64,000 bases of DNA from JAKQEM01 sp964391185. GTDB taxonomy: Bacteria; Patescibacteriota; Gracilibacteria; Peribacterales; Peribacteraceae. The position numbers were made by a program, and so were the translations under genes. Positions 8,116 to 17,349 of this stretch are shown here, one piece after another. Every line of letters begins with the position of its first letter. Position 1 is the stretch's first letter. The DNA lies in assembly GCA_964391185.1 (NCBI GenBank), contig CAYMIX010000002.1:1-64000 (forward strand). Direction: 5' to 3'. Below the pieces are notes generated by a model that was given only the letters and a program-made list of their open reading frames with translations, did not search any database and was not told where the DNA came from.

Positions 8116-8338
8116 CTGTTTTACTGTAACACAGAGCTGGTTCCTTTGGATCTCTATGCCATTTCTTTTGCTCGTATATATCAGTTTTTCAAAACCCCCC
8201 GGGAGGGGTTGCGCGCCACGGGGGGTGCTGCGGGAGGCCCCGATCGTTTGCCGACGAAGCAATTGCCGTAACCGAGGCGGCATTGCTGAGGAGGTACGGG
8301 GCCGGGCGGAGGAGCTCTGGCGCGCAGGCGTTTTGGCT

Positions 8339-8363
8339 CCACCTTTGTCGCGGACAAAGGTGG
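8339..8363. terminator. strong hairpin after the Memo-like gene
   Basis: CCACCTTTGTC (8339-8349) and GACAAAGGTGG (8353-8363) form a perfect 11 bp stem with a 3 nt loop, 13 bp beyond the stop of the minus-strand gene at 8377. On the minus strand it is followed by AGCCAAAACG rather than a T run. Bases 8116-8338 are unusually GC-rich with long C and G runs (around 8197-8250) and hold no gene I can support. Confidence 0.6.
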
Positions 8364-8376
8364 AAAAGCATCCCCT

Positions 8377-9228
8377 CTATCGATACACAATCGAATAATG
8401 ACTGGTCGTCTCCTGCACCGATAGATCCCCAAGAATCCTCGCAGCATTTGTGTGCAACAAGATCTCCGGACTGACGCTCTGCTCTTTCATCAACGCTGCC
8501 ATCAACCACAAACACCCCGGACAATCACTCTGGCTTGGGTTATCCACATCTTCGATCGTTTCCATATCGAACGACATGAGCGCCCACTCAGTCAGAACAT
8601 CTTTCTGATCAGCTTCTGCAACTGGTAGGTAATGCGAGAAATCACTGCTGACGACCAGTGCACCATCCCCCACTGCATCGCGAATCACCGATAACAATTG
8701 ATCTTTGTATGCTTTCCATCCGTGCTTCTGCGAAAGCACAATCGGCGTGATGCGGACACCAGGAAGATAGTTCGCAATAAATGGAACAACAGAGAAGATT
8801 CCGTGTTCGCGGATAAATAAATTCGATTGCTTCGTCACCAAGTCAGACTCGATTGCATCAGTTTGTACATCGCCAAACTCCGTGTGAAAGATGCCATCAG
8901 TTGTGCAAAGCACCGTCGGACATTGATCGAAATGATCGGGTGCGAGCAAAACAATATGCCTCGGCTTATGTTCGACTAAAGCACGAATGCCAAGCGCCAT
9001 TGATTGGCTTGCGACTAAGTGATGCGGAACGATGACACCTTTTACTGTGAGCTCACTTCCAGTCAGTGACCAATGATCCGCATCGTAGATTCCTTTTACT
9101 AATTCATACGGATCGCTGTAAGGATTTTTGAATGAGGGCAATTCTTGGTCCGGAGTTTCAGGTATGACGAAAGGAGCCGCAACAAGTGCGGCCCCAATCA
9201 ATACTGCGATGAGTAAACGCGATTTCAT
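8377..9228 (-). CDS. Memo-like protein (AmmeMemoRadiSam system protein B)
   Basis: 283 residues. An N-terminal hydrophobic segment (residues 4-21) acts as a signal or anchor, followed by a Memo-family domain: GVIVPHH, VLLAPDHF, HGIFSVVPF and VVSSDFSHYLP give the conserved His and Asp residues of the metal-site pocket related to class III extradiol dioxygenases. In many bacteria Memo sits with AMMECR1 and a radical SAM protein; neither is seen here. The start codon abuts the stop of the DUF3160 lipoprotein gene upstream, so the two are probably one operon. The biochemical function of bacterial Memo is not settled. Confidence 0.88.
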   Translation of the reverse strand: MKSRLLIAVLIGAALVAAPFVIPETPDQELPSFKNPYSDPYELVKGIYDADHWSLTGSELTVKGVIVPHHLVASQSMALGIRALVEHKPRHIVLLAPDHFDQCPTVLCTTDGIFHTEFGDVQTDAIESDLVTKQSNLFIREHGIFSVVPFIANYLPGVRITPIVLSQKHGWKAYKDQLLSVIRDAVGDGALVVSSDFSHYLPVAEADQKDVLTEWALMSFDMETIEDVDNPSQSDCPGCLWLMAALMKEQSVSPEILLHTNAARILGDLSVQETTSHYSIVYR

Positions 9229-11727
9229 TTATCTCACGGGAGCGAATGGCAAGTACCAACTATTGAACGTCGGCCATGCAGCACGGTTCGTGTAGTTGTA
9301 TGGATCGTAGCCATCTTCACCAACATAGAAGTTCTTTTGCCAATCTTCGTCGGTGCGGCGCTGGCCGCCATAATTTTCCGCCTGTTCGTAGTGTGAATAC
9401 ATGAATCCAATGGTGAAGCGCGCGCCGTTGATATCTTTCACTGCGACGATGATCGGCATCGGGACGCCGATTCCTTCGTAGAGAATCTTTGTTGGATTCG
9501 TTGAATCACCGCCCGTATGCACATCAGCCGAAATAGCTGCACGCTTGTCTTTGGCAGACATGATCGGGCCTTCAGCAGGAGTTGGGATCACGCTGCCAAT
9601 TTCTCCAACGAGGGTCATACGCAAATCTTCCCATGGGCTTTCGCCGTCGATCCAGTATTCCGTACACTTCTTGGATGGATCTTCTGGATCCGGCCTCTCT
9701 TCTTTCTTCACTGTCTCTTTGAGTTCCATGTTGCCAAGCTGACCGTTGCTATACTTCTGAACCTTGTCCATGAGCGTGACGTACAAATCGAGCTTGTAGA
9801 GGTTATCGAGCTCGAACTTCTGGTCCTCCAAGCCTTGCTTCATCTTTTTCGCCATGTACTGCAGACGTGCATACACCTCCGGCTGCGGTTCGATGTACGA
9901 CTTTGCCGGTGGTGGGATTTGTCGCGGATCGCATGCATCTCCGCCTCCACCCAGTTCTGCAAACGACTGCTTCGCGTAGAGGAGTGTTGCATGGCGCCCA
10001 TGTGTCCAAAACGCCGCACCAGTCATGAGGGTTTTGATATCCCACATCGGAGACTGCATGAATGTCGGCAGCTGCGTTTTATTCGTCTTCTGCCAGCTGA
10101 AGAGCCCCTGGATTGTCCAAAGCCAAGAATTGTAGATGCTGTTCTGCCAGTACGATGCATCGAGCATCGCATTTTCCTCTACAAGCTGCATCATCATCTG
10201 GTCGATCGCCTCTTTGGTTTCTGGCTTATAGAAATCAAGCGTTGGGATTTTGCTCTTCGCATAATCGGACCCCAACAACGTCATTACTTCGAGTGACGAC
10301 GCCATTGGCGGAAGCTTCTGCGTGAAACCCGGAAGCACTGCTTCATCGCCCTGCGTGAGCATATCGGTCCAGTAGGAATCGATAATGAACTTTCCGCTGA
10401 AGAAGCGCATGCCCTTGGTGAGCAATGTCACGTCGTCGCTCTGCACGTCGCCTGCTGTTGGGTAGCTAGCTGACAGAGATTTGATGCGTGGTGGGCGAGC
10501 CTTGATGAGATATTCCATGATAGCTTTTTCTTTATCTGCAGAACCCTTCGCAGCATGTAATGCACTCATATAGTCCACAGGCATCAGATCGTCGCTGGAG
10601 CCCACCATGAAGTTGATCGCCGCTTCGAGCTTGTTGTAATCATTCAATTGTTGAGGATTTTCGGACATCAATTGCGTGAGTCCGAATGCGTACTCCGTGA
10701 GCGCCGGGCTCTTGATGAAGAATGGCAATTGAATAAACCAGTTCATCGCGCGGAAGTATTGGCGGCGGAGCGAGCTGCTCGTGTAGTGACTGCGCGGCGT
10801 GAACTGCGTGAAGTCGACAAAGAAATCTATGTCCGTCAGCTCCTTGTATTCCTTGAATTCCGCTTCGAAGATTTTTGGCTGACCTTTACCTTCAGCTTTG
10901 AAGACTGTCTGAAGGTCAGCGATAATCACATTCTTGCTCGCATCATCGATGAGCAAGCTTTGTACGAACGCAGTTGCCTTTTCGATCGTATCAGCTGTTT
11001 TATCATCTGCTGCACTGGCGGCTTTCAACGCTTCCGGGTCACCACCTCCATTCAGATAATCATCGCGCATGAGCGGCTGCTTCGCAGTGGAGAGCAATGC
11101 ATATGGAACCGCAACGTAGTTACGCACCTTCATCCATTTCGTTTTCTCTAGGCCGGTCGCAGTTTTTGCTTTTGCGTCAGCCTGCTGGAAGAATTTTTCG
11201 GAAAGCGTCTTCATTGCTGGGAAGAACACTTTGTTCTCCATCTCCTTCAATGTTTCCTCGTACAAACGGGCGAAGGCAAACATGAACACATCAGATGTGA
11301 AAAAGAGTGCATTTGCCTGTGTGCGTTCCTTATAACTATTGGAACCATTTATTTTTTGATAAAGCGCATAGAATTCATGATCGATGTCTGATGTTCCTAA
11401 ATCAGTAATGCTTCCTGGAGGAAGGACAATGAATTTGTTATCTGCGAGGAACTTCTTTTGAACCTCACTCAATGTAAAGCCATGCTCTTTCTCGAATGCT
11501 GGGAGCGTCGTGATAATGCTCGTTTGGAAATCCTGTGCGACTGCCGGGTCAATCGTTACGTTCGGCTTTTTATAACTAACCGAAGAACCGAATGGCTTAT
11601 ATTCTTCCGCCACAACAACATCACCTGATGGACCATTTTCTGATGACTGCGATTGGCCGTCATCGGTGGCAGGAGTGCACGAAGCGAGGAGGGAAAGGCA
11701 GAGTGTGAGTGATAAATATTTGCGCAT
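9229..11727 (-). CDS. DUF3160 lipoprotein
   Basis: 832 residues from ATG 11727 (MRKYLSLTLCLSLLASC), a signal peptide with lipobox LASC. The body matches the DUF3160 pattern: an N-terminal region ending in FLADNKFIVLPPGS, then a block with the TSDVFMFAFARLYEETLKEME motif and a long helical domain, ending near SHYEQAENYGGQRRTDEDWQ. Function is unknown in the family. The reading frame continues to 12243, but those residues are out of character and overlap the plus-strand gene at 11942, so the lipoprotein start is preferred. It forms an operon with the Memo-like gene. Confidence 0.85.
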   Translation of the reverse strand: MRKYLSLTLCLSLLASCTPATDDGQSQSSENGPSGDVVVAEEYKPFGSSVSYKKPNVTIDPAVAQDFQTSIITTLPAFEKEHGFTLSEVQKKFLADNKFIVLPPGSITDLGTSDIDHEFYALYQKINGSNSYKERTQANALFFTSDVFMFAFARLYEETLKEMENKVFFPAMKTLSEKFFQQADAKAKTATGLEKTKWMKVRNYVAVPYALLSTAKQPLMRDDYLNGGGDPEALKAASAADDKTADTIEKATAFVQSLLIDDASKNVIIADLQTVFKAEGKGQPKIFEAEFKEYKELTDIDFFVDFTQFTPRSHYTSSSLRRQYFRAMNWFIQLPFFIKSPALTEYAFGLTQLMSENPQQLNDYNKLEAAINFMVGSSDDLMPVDYMSALHAAKGSADKEKAIMEYLIKARPPRIKSLSASYPTAGDVQSDDVTLLTKGMRFFSGKFIIDSYWTDMLTQGDEAVLPGFTQKLPPMASSLEVMTLLGSDYAKSKIPTLDFYKPETKEAIDQMMMQLVEENAMLDASYWQNSIYNSWLWTIQGLFSWQKTNKTQLPTFMQSPMWDIKTLMTGAAFWTHGRHATLLYAKQSFAELGGGGDACDPRQIPPPAKSYIEPQPEVYARLQYMAKKMKQGLEDQKFELDNLYKLDLYVTLMDKVQKYSNGQLGNMELKETVKKEERPDPEDPSKKCTEYWIDGESPWEDLRMTLVGEIGSVIPTPAEGPIMSAKDKRAAISADVHTGGDSTNPTKILYEGIGVPMPIIVAVKDINGARFTIGFMYSHYEQAENYGGQRRTDEDWQKNFYVGEDGYDPYNYTNRAAWPTFNSWYLPFAPVR

Positions 11728-11811
11728 GGGAGTGGGAAGAATGTGAATGATGGTACTACGAAATAGAAGGCGAATCGACTTTATATACGACATTTGCTGG
11801 GTGGGCGCCAC

Positions 11812-11910
11812 TGTCCTTCGAGGCCCACACGTCATGGTGAGGTTCGAATCGGAGCAAGGCGACGATGAGCCCCGAATCCATAGTGTGGGCACCTCAGGAT
11901 GACGTGGCGC
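11812..11910. repeat. dispersed intergenic repeat, copy 2
   Basis: Starts GTCCTTCGAGGCC then CACACGTCATGGTGAGG, nearly identical to 7758-7783, and ends with CCTCAGGATGACG. The two outer ends are partly complementary (CCCACAC/GTGTGGG), so the unit can fold. It fills most of the 214 bp gap between the DUF3160 gene and the next plus-strand gene. Confidence 0.65.
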
Positions 11911-11941
11911 GCGCTTGCACTTTAGAATAGTAAAGGACAGA

Positions 11942-12400
11942 ATGCGCCCAAATATGCGCCGTTTCCTCGCTTCTCCCTGGTTTCCGCTTGCCATCTGCAT
12001 TGTAATGGCGGCTGCAACCACGTCTGCATTTTCGTCCCTACATCCGGATGGACGTGATGTCGACAACGAACAAATCGTTCGCGCATTTTCTCTTATAGGA
12101 TGGGGGGTTGGACCAGTAATCGGCATTCTTTCACTTATTGTCATCAGCATCTTGAACCTCATTCGACGCAGGATGCGCATCCGAGGAGTGAGCATTTTGC
12201 ATCCTATCATAGTCCTGGCAGGAGTTGTCCCATGGCTCATCACGGCGTGGAACTTAACCGTTCAACCTCCCTATACAGCCTTTGCTCGTGCAACGATCGG
12301 GTACGTTGGACGGCCGATGCTATGGGGCGCACTCATCGCATGTATCACGGCGCTTATTTTTTCGATTCCCCTGCTTGTATCAACGAAGAAAAAAGGTTGA
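11942..12400 (+). CDS. hypothetical three- to four-helix membrane protein
   Basis: 152 residues. Hydrophobic segments at about residues 9-28, 46-70, 80-102 and 120-143, with Arg-rich loops (NLIRRRMRIRG) that suggest a cytoplasmic loop between helices 2 and 3. Family not recognised. Start 11942 is preferred because AAGGA lies 5 bases upstream; an in-frame ATG at 11915 falls in the preceding repeat. It ends flush against the convergent lipoprotein gene (stop at 12401). Confidence 0.65.
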   Translation: MRPNMRRFLASPWFPLAICIVMAAATTSAFSSLHPDGRDVDNEQIVRAFSLIGWGVGPVIGILSLIVISILNLIRRRMRIRGVSILHPIIVLAGVVPWLITAWNLTVQPPYTAFARATIGYVGRPMLWGALIACITALIFSIPLLVSTKKKG

Positions 12401-12913
12401 TTACAGATTGTCCTTTCCAACCCCGATCGTGATGGTAGCTTCTTCGCCAGTCTCACCGATCATGATGGAAAGTCGCTGATCGCCTTTTGTCGCGCCGATC
12501 ATCGTCACCCCTCCGGCGTCCATTGTTACGCGCGCATCCATAGACCAGCCATTGGCAGGAAGTTCACGCTGATAGAAAGCTTTGATTTCGGCAACGGCAT
12601 CTTTAGATGTCAATAATAACGAGAACAATGGCGAACCATCCGCATCATGTATCGCAGACGCCATATTGATGGCCGTTTCCGGATACACAGGCACATCTGA
12701 TGGCCAGTTCTCAGGTAATTCATCTACGTTCAAAGTGGCAGTTCCTTCATCCGTTTCAAATGTCATTGATTCGCTGTTCACATCGATATCCACATGAGCA
12801 TCTTCGCCAGCTTTTTCTTCGATTGCACGCTCCATCGCACGTTCAGCAATGTTCTGACCACAGCCAATGAGAAGCAGCGACATTGTTACGAGAACAAGAG
12901 AGCGGGTACGCAT
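12401..12913 (-). CDS. lipoprotein with a small beta domain
   Basis: 170 residues. Lipobox LIGC (Cys18) after a basic N-terminus. It is followed by an acidic linker with two negative stretches and the block LPENWPSDVPVYPETAINM, then KAFYQRELPANGWSM, a pattern seen in many CPR and other bacterial lipoproteins of unknown role. No catalytic motif is visible. Likely anchored on the outer face of the membrane. A TATATA-like -10 sequence is seen about 20 bp upstream on the minus strand. Confidence 0.72.
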   Translation of the reverse strand: MRTRSLVLVTMSLLLIGCGQNIAERAMERAIEEKAGEDAHVDIDVNSESMTFETDEGTATLNVDELPENWPSDVPVYPETAINMASAIHDADGSPLFSLLLTSKDAVAEIKAFYQRELPANGWSMDARVTMDAGGVTMIGATKGDQRLSIMIGETGEEATITIGVGKDNL

Positions 12914-12955
12914 AGAATGCGATGGGAAAAAATATATAAAGAATATTGTGCAGAT

Positions 12956-13363
12956 TTACCAACGCCACAATCCGATGATCAATGCCATCGCACAAAGATT
13001 GACCAATTGGTACACGATATTGAAGAGGTACAGCTTTATAGTGCGATTTTCCCAGAGAACTCCATTGAGAAGTGTCATCGCGATGAAACCAAGCCAAATC
13101 CAGAATGAAACGCGAACAGCCATCACCCAGTCCATCGTGCTGATACCCGCAAGAAAAATTGCGAGAACATATGCTGTCACGAGCTGCTGTACGAACGCAC
13201 CGAGTATGCGTGGCAGCATGCTTTGCTTTTTAGCAGCTTCCATTTGTTCCGGCGTAATATTGGAAAGCTTCATCCAAAGTTTTCCGAACAAAGGACCATG
13301 CCATAGGAAGCCGATAACGAATGCAGCAACAGCTGCAACGAGAACCGAGACATAATCAATCAT
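12956..13363 (-). CDS. DUF1761 membrane protein
   Basis: 135 residues with four hydrophobic segments. The opening (AFVIGFLWHGPLFGKLWMKLSNIT) carries the WHGPLFGK.W signature of DUF1761 proteins, small integral membrane proteins of unknown function. Start ATG 13363 is chosen because the family begins just before this motif; the frame up to 13561 overlaps the promoter and start of the divergent FMN reductase gene. Confidence 0.82.
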   Translation of the reverse strand: MIDYVSVLVAAVAAFVIGFLWHGPLFGKLWMKLSNITPEQMEAAKKQSMLPRILGAFVQQLVTAYVLAIFLAGISTMDWVMAVRVSFWIWLGFIAMTLLNGVLWENRTIKLYLFNIVYQLVNLCAMALIIGLWRW

Positions 13364-13439
13364 AAAGGAATAAGGGAAGGAATGGGTGGCATTGTACACT
13401 ATTCTCATTATGCCCAACTCGACATAATCGACATAATCT

Positions 13440-13467
13440 TTGACGTATTGCGTTATATCCGTAGGAT
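13440..13467 (+). promoter_or_regulatory. promoter of the FMN reductase gene
   Basis: TTGACG (13440-13445), 16 bp spacer, TAGGAT (13462-13467). Eight bases separate the -10 box from ATG 13476, predicting a leaderless or nearly leaderless transcript. Confidence 0.6.
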
Positions 13468-13475
13468 GAAAGGAT

Positions 13476-14054
13476 ATGAATAACTCACCTATTAAACTCA
13501 ACGTCATCATCGGCAGCACACGTGAAGATCGTTTCAGTGAATATCCTGCACGATGGATCACAGAACAAATGAAACAACTCGAAGGAGTGGAAGTGGAAGT
13601 CTTGGACCTCCGCGATTATCCAATGCCATTCTTCAATAGTGCGACATCACCGAGCTACATCACAGAACCGTATCCTGATCCAGTTGTTCAGAAGTGGACA
13701 AAGAAAATTGAAGAAGCTGATGGCTTCGTGATTGTCGCTCCAGAATACAACCACGGATATTCCGCAGTGCTTAAGAACGCAATGGACTGGGTCTATAAGG
13801 AATGGAATAACAAGACAATCGGATTTGTGAGTTACGGAGGCGTCGGAGGTGGACGCGCGGTAGAACAACTTCGCTTGGTTGCGATCGAGCTCCAGATGGC
13901 ACCGGTCCGCACCGCTGTGCATATTCCATGGATGTCGACCGTCGCAGTACGCGAAGGAAAACTGGAAGAATTTAATAACTTCCACGGTGCAGCAACGGGC
14001 ATGCTTAAACAAGTCACATGGTACGCACGAGCACTGAAGGCAGCGCGAGGGTAA
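13476..14054 (+). CDS. NADPH-dependent FMN reductase family protein
   Basis: 192 residues with a flavodoxin-like fold: IIGSTREDRFSE is the FMN phosphate loop near the N-terminus, APEYNHGYSAVLKNAMDW is the second hallmark (the PEYN motif packing on the isoalloxazine ring), and GFVSYGGVGGGRAVEQLR follows. Members reduce FMN, quinones or azo dyes with NAD(P)H in the cytoplasm. The physiological substrate here is unknown. Single gene with its own promoter. Confidence 0.93.
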   Translation: MNNSPIKLNVIIGSTREDRFSEYPARWITEQMKQLEGVEVEVLDLRDYPMPFFNSATSPSYITEPYPDPVVQKWTKKIEEADGFVIVAPEYNHGYSAVLKNAMDWVYKEWNNKTIGFVSYGGVGGGRAVEQLRLVAIELQMAPVRTAVHIPWMSTVAVREGKLEEFNNFHGAATGMLKQVTWYARALKAARG

Positions 14055-14063
14055 GTACTCATT

Positions 14064-15305
14064 TTATTTTTGCTTTCCCCAATCGCTGATGATGCGGTCT
14101 GCCATCGCATGACCAAGGAGCGTGCTGCCTGTAATATTTAAGTGACAGCACGAATCATTATAAAGTACCTGTGGGACATCACGAAAAATCATTGTAAGAT
14201 CATTAAACGATATTCCTTGCTGCTCTAACAATTCCCCCTGCTCCTGCAGCACGGGGTACCATTGGGCAAATTGTTTGCGATGATCGTTGTTCCACAGTGC
14301 AATAGCACGCTCTTCTTCACTGAATGGCTTTGATCCTATGTATTGATTTGGCTGGAGGAAATGAACATATAAAATATTATTGTTCTTCGCGAGATCATTC
14401 ATCATTTTTGATGAACGCGCCCATAATACGATCTCATCCTGCACTGCCAGCTCCCACGTGGAATGCTCCGGATGCTCTGGGCCATATACTTCATACGGCC
14501 TCTTTTCGTCATCTTCCAAAGCCAAGGGCTCTTGTGTTTTACGCACAAGGTATCCGTCATATGCAGACCAAAAAGCATTGAGTGTGAAGCTGCTCCCAAT
14601 GATCGGCAACTGATACATCTGCCTCGCTGCGGACAGGCGTCTATTCATAAGATTCTCGATGTGTTCCCCACTGATGCGCTTCCTCAACATATTCATACGC
14701 AGCGGCCAGAGCTGCGGATACAAATACGATGTCTTGTTGTAAAAATTTGAATGCGTATGCCAAATTTCATTCACGCCATCGAGCTCGATAAATACATCGA
14801 ATGTTGCTCCAGCCGCCAACATATATTGGAGCACCATCAATTGCTGCGGCTGCTTGTAGGCATCAGCGGCAAGATTCACCAAAACAATTTCTCTTCCCTT
14901 GAAAGCCGGTATTTCCTTCAGGTGCTCTAAGAACGCTTTGCGAGCTGTCCCATCCACAGCGAAATGCCGCGCTACCGAACCTCCAGTAATCCCTACAACC
15001 ACTTGTCCGCCAGACCCAGAGTCTATGTATTCTTCGATGTGGTTAAAGCTATGTACGTAGCCGACGAAAGGATGCACCACGCGTGTTCTCGTATCGGACT
15101 CCTCGAGCCATTCTTCTTGCCCCATTTCCATAGGAATATTCGCAATCTCCCGCTGTGACGCGCGCAGCTCACCATGTGTCATCACGTGTCCGTGGAGATA
15201 CGAAAGCCCAAGCCACGAAAACACTTCGATAAATGCAACAACTGCCACCACAGTTATGATGGAAAAAGCTGCACGCGTATGAAAAAGGGAATGATGCTTA
15301 TCCAT
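14064..15305 (-). CDS. membrane-anchored SGNH/GDSL-like hydrolase
   Basis: 413 residues from ATG 15305. An N-terminal transmembrane anchor (about residues 13-37) precedes an extracytoplasmic domain. GITGGSVARHF holds the block I Gly-Ser nucleophile, LNLAADAYKQ-type block II reads VNLAADAYKQPQQ, ELDGVNEIWH is block III, and YNDSCCHLN supplies the C-terminal Asp/His pair. Such proteins are esterases or acyltransferases acting on envelope glycans; the substrate is not evident. It diverges from the TMEM175-like gene with only 26 bp between the two starts. Confidence 0.78.
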   Translation of the reverse strand: MDKHHSLFHTRAAFSIITVVAVVAFIEVFSWLGLSYLHGHVMTHGELRASQREIANIPMEMGQEEWLEESDTRTRVVHPFVGYVHSFNHIEEYIDSGSGGQVVVGITGGSVARHFAVDGTARKAFLEHLKEIPAFKGREIVLVNLAADAYKQPQQLMVLQYMLAAGATFDVFIELDGVNEIWHTHSNFYNKTSYLYPQLWPLRMNMLRKRISGEHIENLMNRRLSAARQMYQLPIIGSSFTLNAFWSAYDGYLVRKTQEPLALEDDEKRPYEVYGPEHPEHSTWELAVQDEIVLWARSSKMMNDLAKNNNILYVHFLQPNQYIGSKPFSEEERAIALWNNDHRKQFAQWYPVLQEQGELLEQQGISFNDLTMIFRDVPQVLYNDSCCHLNITGSTLLGHAMADRIISDWGKQK

Positions 15306-15331
15306 GCAACACACATGATACACTAGTCAGC

Positions 15332-15919
15332 ATGCACACTACCCGCCTCGAAGCATTTAGCGATGCAGTCATCGCCATCATCATGACCATCATGGTATTG
15401 GAGCTGAAAATTCCACACGGAACAGATTGGTCCACACTCAGCCCACTTGTTCCACTATTCCTCGCGTACGTGATGAGCTTCCTCTACCTCGGTATTTACT
15501 GGAACAACCATCACCATATGTTTCATGCGACGCAACACGTGGATGGCCGGGTGCTCTGGGCAAACATGCACTTACTGTTCTGGCTTTCACTCGTTCCCTT
15601 TGCAACAGGATGGATGGATGAAAATCACTTCGCTGCATTACCAACGGCGCTCTATGGAATCATCCTGCTCTTGAGTGCTATCTCATATTTTATTGTGCAA
15701 CAAACGATCATCGCACATCATGGAACAAACAGCATCCTCAAGCAGGCCCTCGGCAACGATTGGAAAGGTAAAAGTTCGATGGTGATCTACCTGGTTGCAA
15801 TCCCCCTCGCATTCGTCCATTCCTGGATCGCACTCACACTCTATGCTCTCGTTGCACTGATGTGGTTAGTACCAGATTCGCGCATAGAGCGGAAATTAAC
15901 GCACGAAAGTCACACGTAA
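15332..15919 (+). CDS. TMEM175-family (DUF1211) potassium channel-like protein
   Basis: 195 residues, six hydrophobic segments. The N-terminus TRLEAFSDAVIAIIMTIMVLE carries the RxxxFSD motif that defines prokaryotic TMEM175 channels, which are tetrameric K+-leak channels with this helix lining the pore. The length is right for the single-repeat bacterial form. Function by family: K+ conductance across the cytoplasmic membrane. TACACT at 15319-15324 is a possible -10 box 7 nt from the start. Confidence 0.9.
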   Translation: MHTTRLEAFSDAVIAIIMTIMVLELKIPHGTDWSTLSPLVPLFLAYVMSFLYLGIYWNNHHHMFHATQHVDGRVLWANMHLLFWLSLVPFATGWMDENHFAALPTALYGIILLLSAISYFIVQQTIIAHHGTNSILKQALGNDWKGKSSMVIYLVAIPLAFVHSWIALTLYALVALMWLVPDSRIERKLTHESHT

Positions 15920-15953
15920 AAACACCGGTTATTATGTACAGAAAGCATATTTA

Positions 15954-15962
15954 TGGTACAAT
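15954..15962 (+). promoter_or_regulatory. extended -10 promoter element
   Basis: TGGTACAAT, an extended -10 (TGnTACAAT) lying 6 nt upstream of ATG 15969; the -35 region is weak. Predicts a leaderless transcript for the following gene. Confidence 0.5.
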
Positions 15963-15968
15963 GCAGAT

Positions 15969-16622
15969 ATGTTAAGCAGGGGCGGACACCGAAACATCCG
16001 GCAGGAGCTTCCTATTGAAGGACGTTGGATGCCAGATAATGGCCCTCAAGTAGCTGATGCTATGAGGAAGGCATTCCATCATCGCATGGAACAACTTGGG
16101 CTCAACCCACAAACTCTCACGGTAGATGAACAAACGGGCATTATTAGTGTTACCTGGAAGACAGACGATGAGCCACATCTCACGTTGTACACGCGTGAAA
16201 TCCAATCGACGATACGACCTGGCATCGACAATATTCTCTGTTTTGTTGATCAAAAAATCCTTCATCGCATGGAACAGCGCGCAAGCGAATTCATCGAAAG
16301 CGTTGCTCATGTATCAGGAGTAGCCAAAGATCACACCACGCTCTTTCGAGAGAAAATCCCAGAAAAAGCTTCTTTTGTCAGAAGCATAAATGGTGTTCCT
16401 TATAATCAAAACCAAGCTGGCACCATCTCGATTGATGACAAGGGCGCACTCCACTCGATTCAGACTGCACTCGACGCTGTACATGGCACAACTTGGCTCC
16501 ATATAGACCTAAGCGAATTTTCTCCCGATGACAAACGCGTACGCATTGATATCTACGACGAGCCATCATTTGATGCCCCGAGTGAATGGAAGCCAGATCA
16601 AGTTGATGAAAATCATGAATGA
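15969..16622 (+). CDS. hypothetical soluble protein
   Basis: 217 residues, no signal peptide or membrane helix, acidic C-terminus (PSEWKPDQVDENHE). Not recognised. It reads as an alpha/beta protein with many charged residues; the segment HHRMEQLGLNPQTLTVDEQTG and the C-terminal strand TTWLHIDLSEF suggest separate N- and C-terminal lobes. The promoter gives a leaderless start at 15969. Single gene. Confidence 0.65.
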   Translation: MLSRGGHRNIRQELPIEGRWMPDNGPQVADAMRKAFHHRMEQLGLNPQTLTVDEQTGIISVTWKTDDEPHLTLYTREIQSTIRPGIDNILCFVDQKILHRMEQRASEFIESVAHVSGVAKDHTTLFREKIPEKASFVRSINGVPYNQNQAGTISIDDKGALHSIQTALDAVHGTTWLHIDLSEFSPDDKRVRIDIYDEPSFDAPSEWKPDQVDENHE

Positions 16623-16735
16623 TGCAGTAAACAGGAATCTTCTCACGATAACATTCCTATAATGACCGAACATGTCCAGTCAGAAATGTACAGAAATATT
16701 GACGCAATGCTTTCCGCCAGAGGAAACTGTGCGCC

Positions 16736-17290
16736 ATGCCCTCCAAAAAATCCTCCACGAAGATTTCGAAAAACCTTTCACTCGCCATTGCCGTCGTCAT
16801 CCTGCTTCTTGCAGGCTTTGTCGCAGGCACGCATTTCCAGAAAAATAAGAAGTCCGCGATGCTCTTCACCCAGCAAGCAGTCACCGGTTCACTGCGACCT
16901 ACAAGTGAATCTGGCTCATACACACTGACAATGATCGGTGTGAAGCCACACACGCTCATTTACTCTGGTGGCCAAGAGAACATGGTTGGCAGCTGGACGA
17001 TGACTGACTTCGTTACGCGTTGGGCAGCAGGCAAAGCGAAGTTTGCAGAGCACGCACCAAGCGCAGTGCTTATGTCTCACAGCACTGTTGATGGCAAGGA
17101 ATATGCGATCTCATTGGAACTCTCAAACCCAGAATTCGACGGTCCAGGCGGCTGGGTAACGTATGACGCTAAGATCGCAAAAGATGGCGGCAAACACGGA
17201 CTGAACATTTCATCCGATCGCTACATGGAAACATTCCCAGAAATCCTCCGCAGCCCAGCACTCTTCATCGAGGCTAAGCCTTGGTGGTAA
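16736..17290 (+). CDS. membrane-anchored secreted protein, unknown
   Basis: 184 residues. A Lys/Ser-rich cytoplasmic start, one transmembrane helix (about residues 14-33), then an extracytoplasmic beta-rich domain: SYTLTMIGVKPHTLIYSGG, then SWTMTDFVTRW, FAEHAPSAVL and EYAISLELSNPEFD. This order resembles an uncharacterised family of small secreted proteins also found in cyanobacteria and haloarchaea. No enzyme motif. The gene is followed after 24 bp by a clear intrinsic terminator. Confidence 0.72.
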   Translation: MPSKKSSTKISKNLSLAIAVVILLLAGFVAGTHFQKNKKSAMLFTQQAVTGSLRPTSESGSYTLTMIGVKPHTLIYSGGQENMVGSWTMTDFVTRWAAGKAKFAEHAPSAVLMSHSTVDGKEYAISLELSNPEFDGPGGWVTYDAKIAKDGGKHGLNISSDRYMETFPEILRSPALFIEAKPWW

Positions 17291-17314
17291 ACGGTCATGA
17301 TGATCTTTGATGCT

Positions 17315-17342
17315 AAAACGGTGCCCGCAAGGCGCCGTTTTT
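17315..17342 (+). terminator. Rho-independent terminator
   Basis: AAAACGGTGCC / GGCGCCGTTTT forms an 11 bp stem with one wobble and a short CGCAA-type loop, ending in TTTTT. It can serve the plus-strand gene ending at 17290 and, by symmetry, the minus-strand gene ending at 17350. Confidence 0.85.
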
Positions 17343-17349
17343 ATGTCAT

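Noticed and set aside
8116..8338. Possible coding in the GC-rich stretch between the GIY-YIG and Memo-like genes
   Set aside because: Several open frames exist on both strands, but all are explained by GC richness, have low-complexity Arg/Pro composition and overlap one another.
11728..12243. N-terminal extension of the DUF3160 frame
   Set aside because: It lies over an intergenic repeat and the antisense of a plausible membrane gene, and precedes a complete lipoprotein signal peptide.
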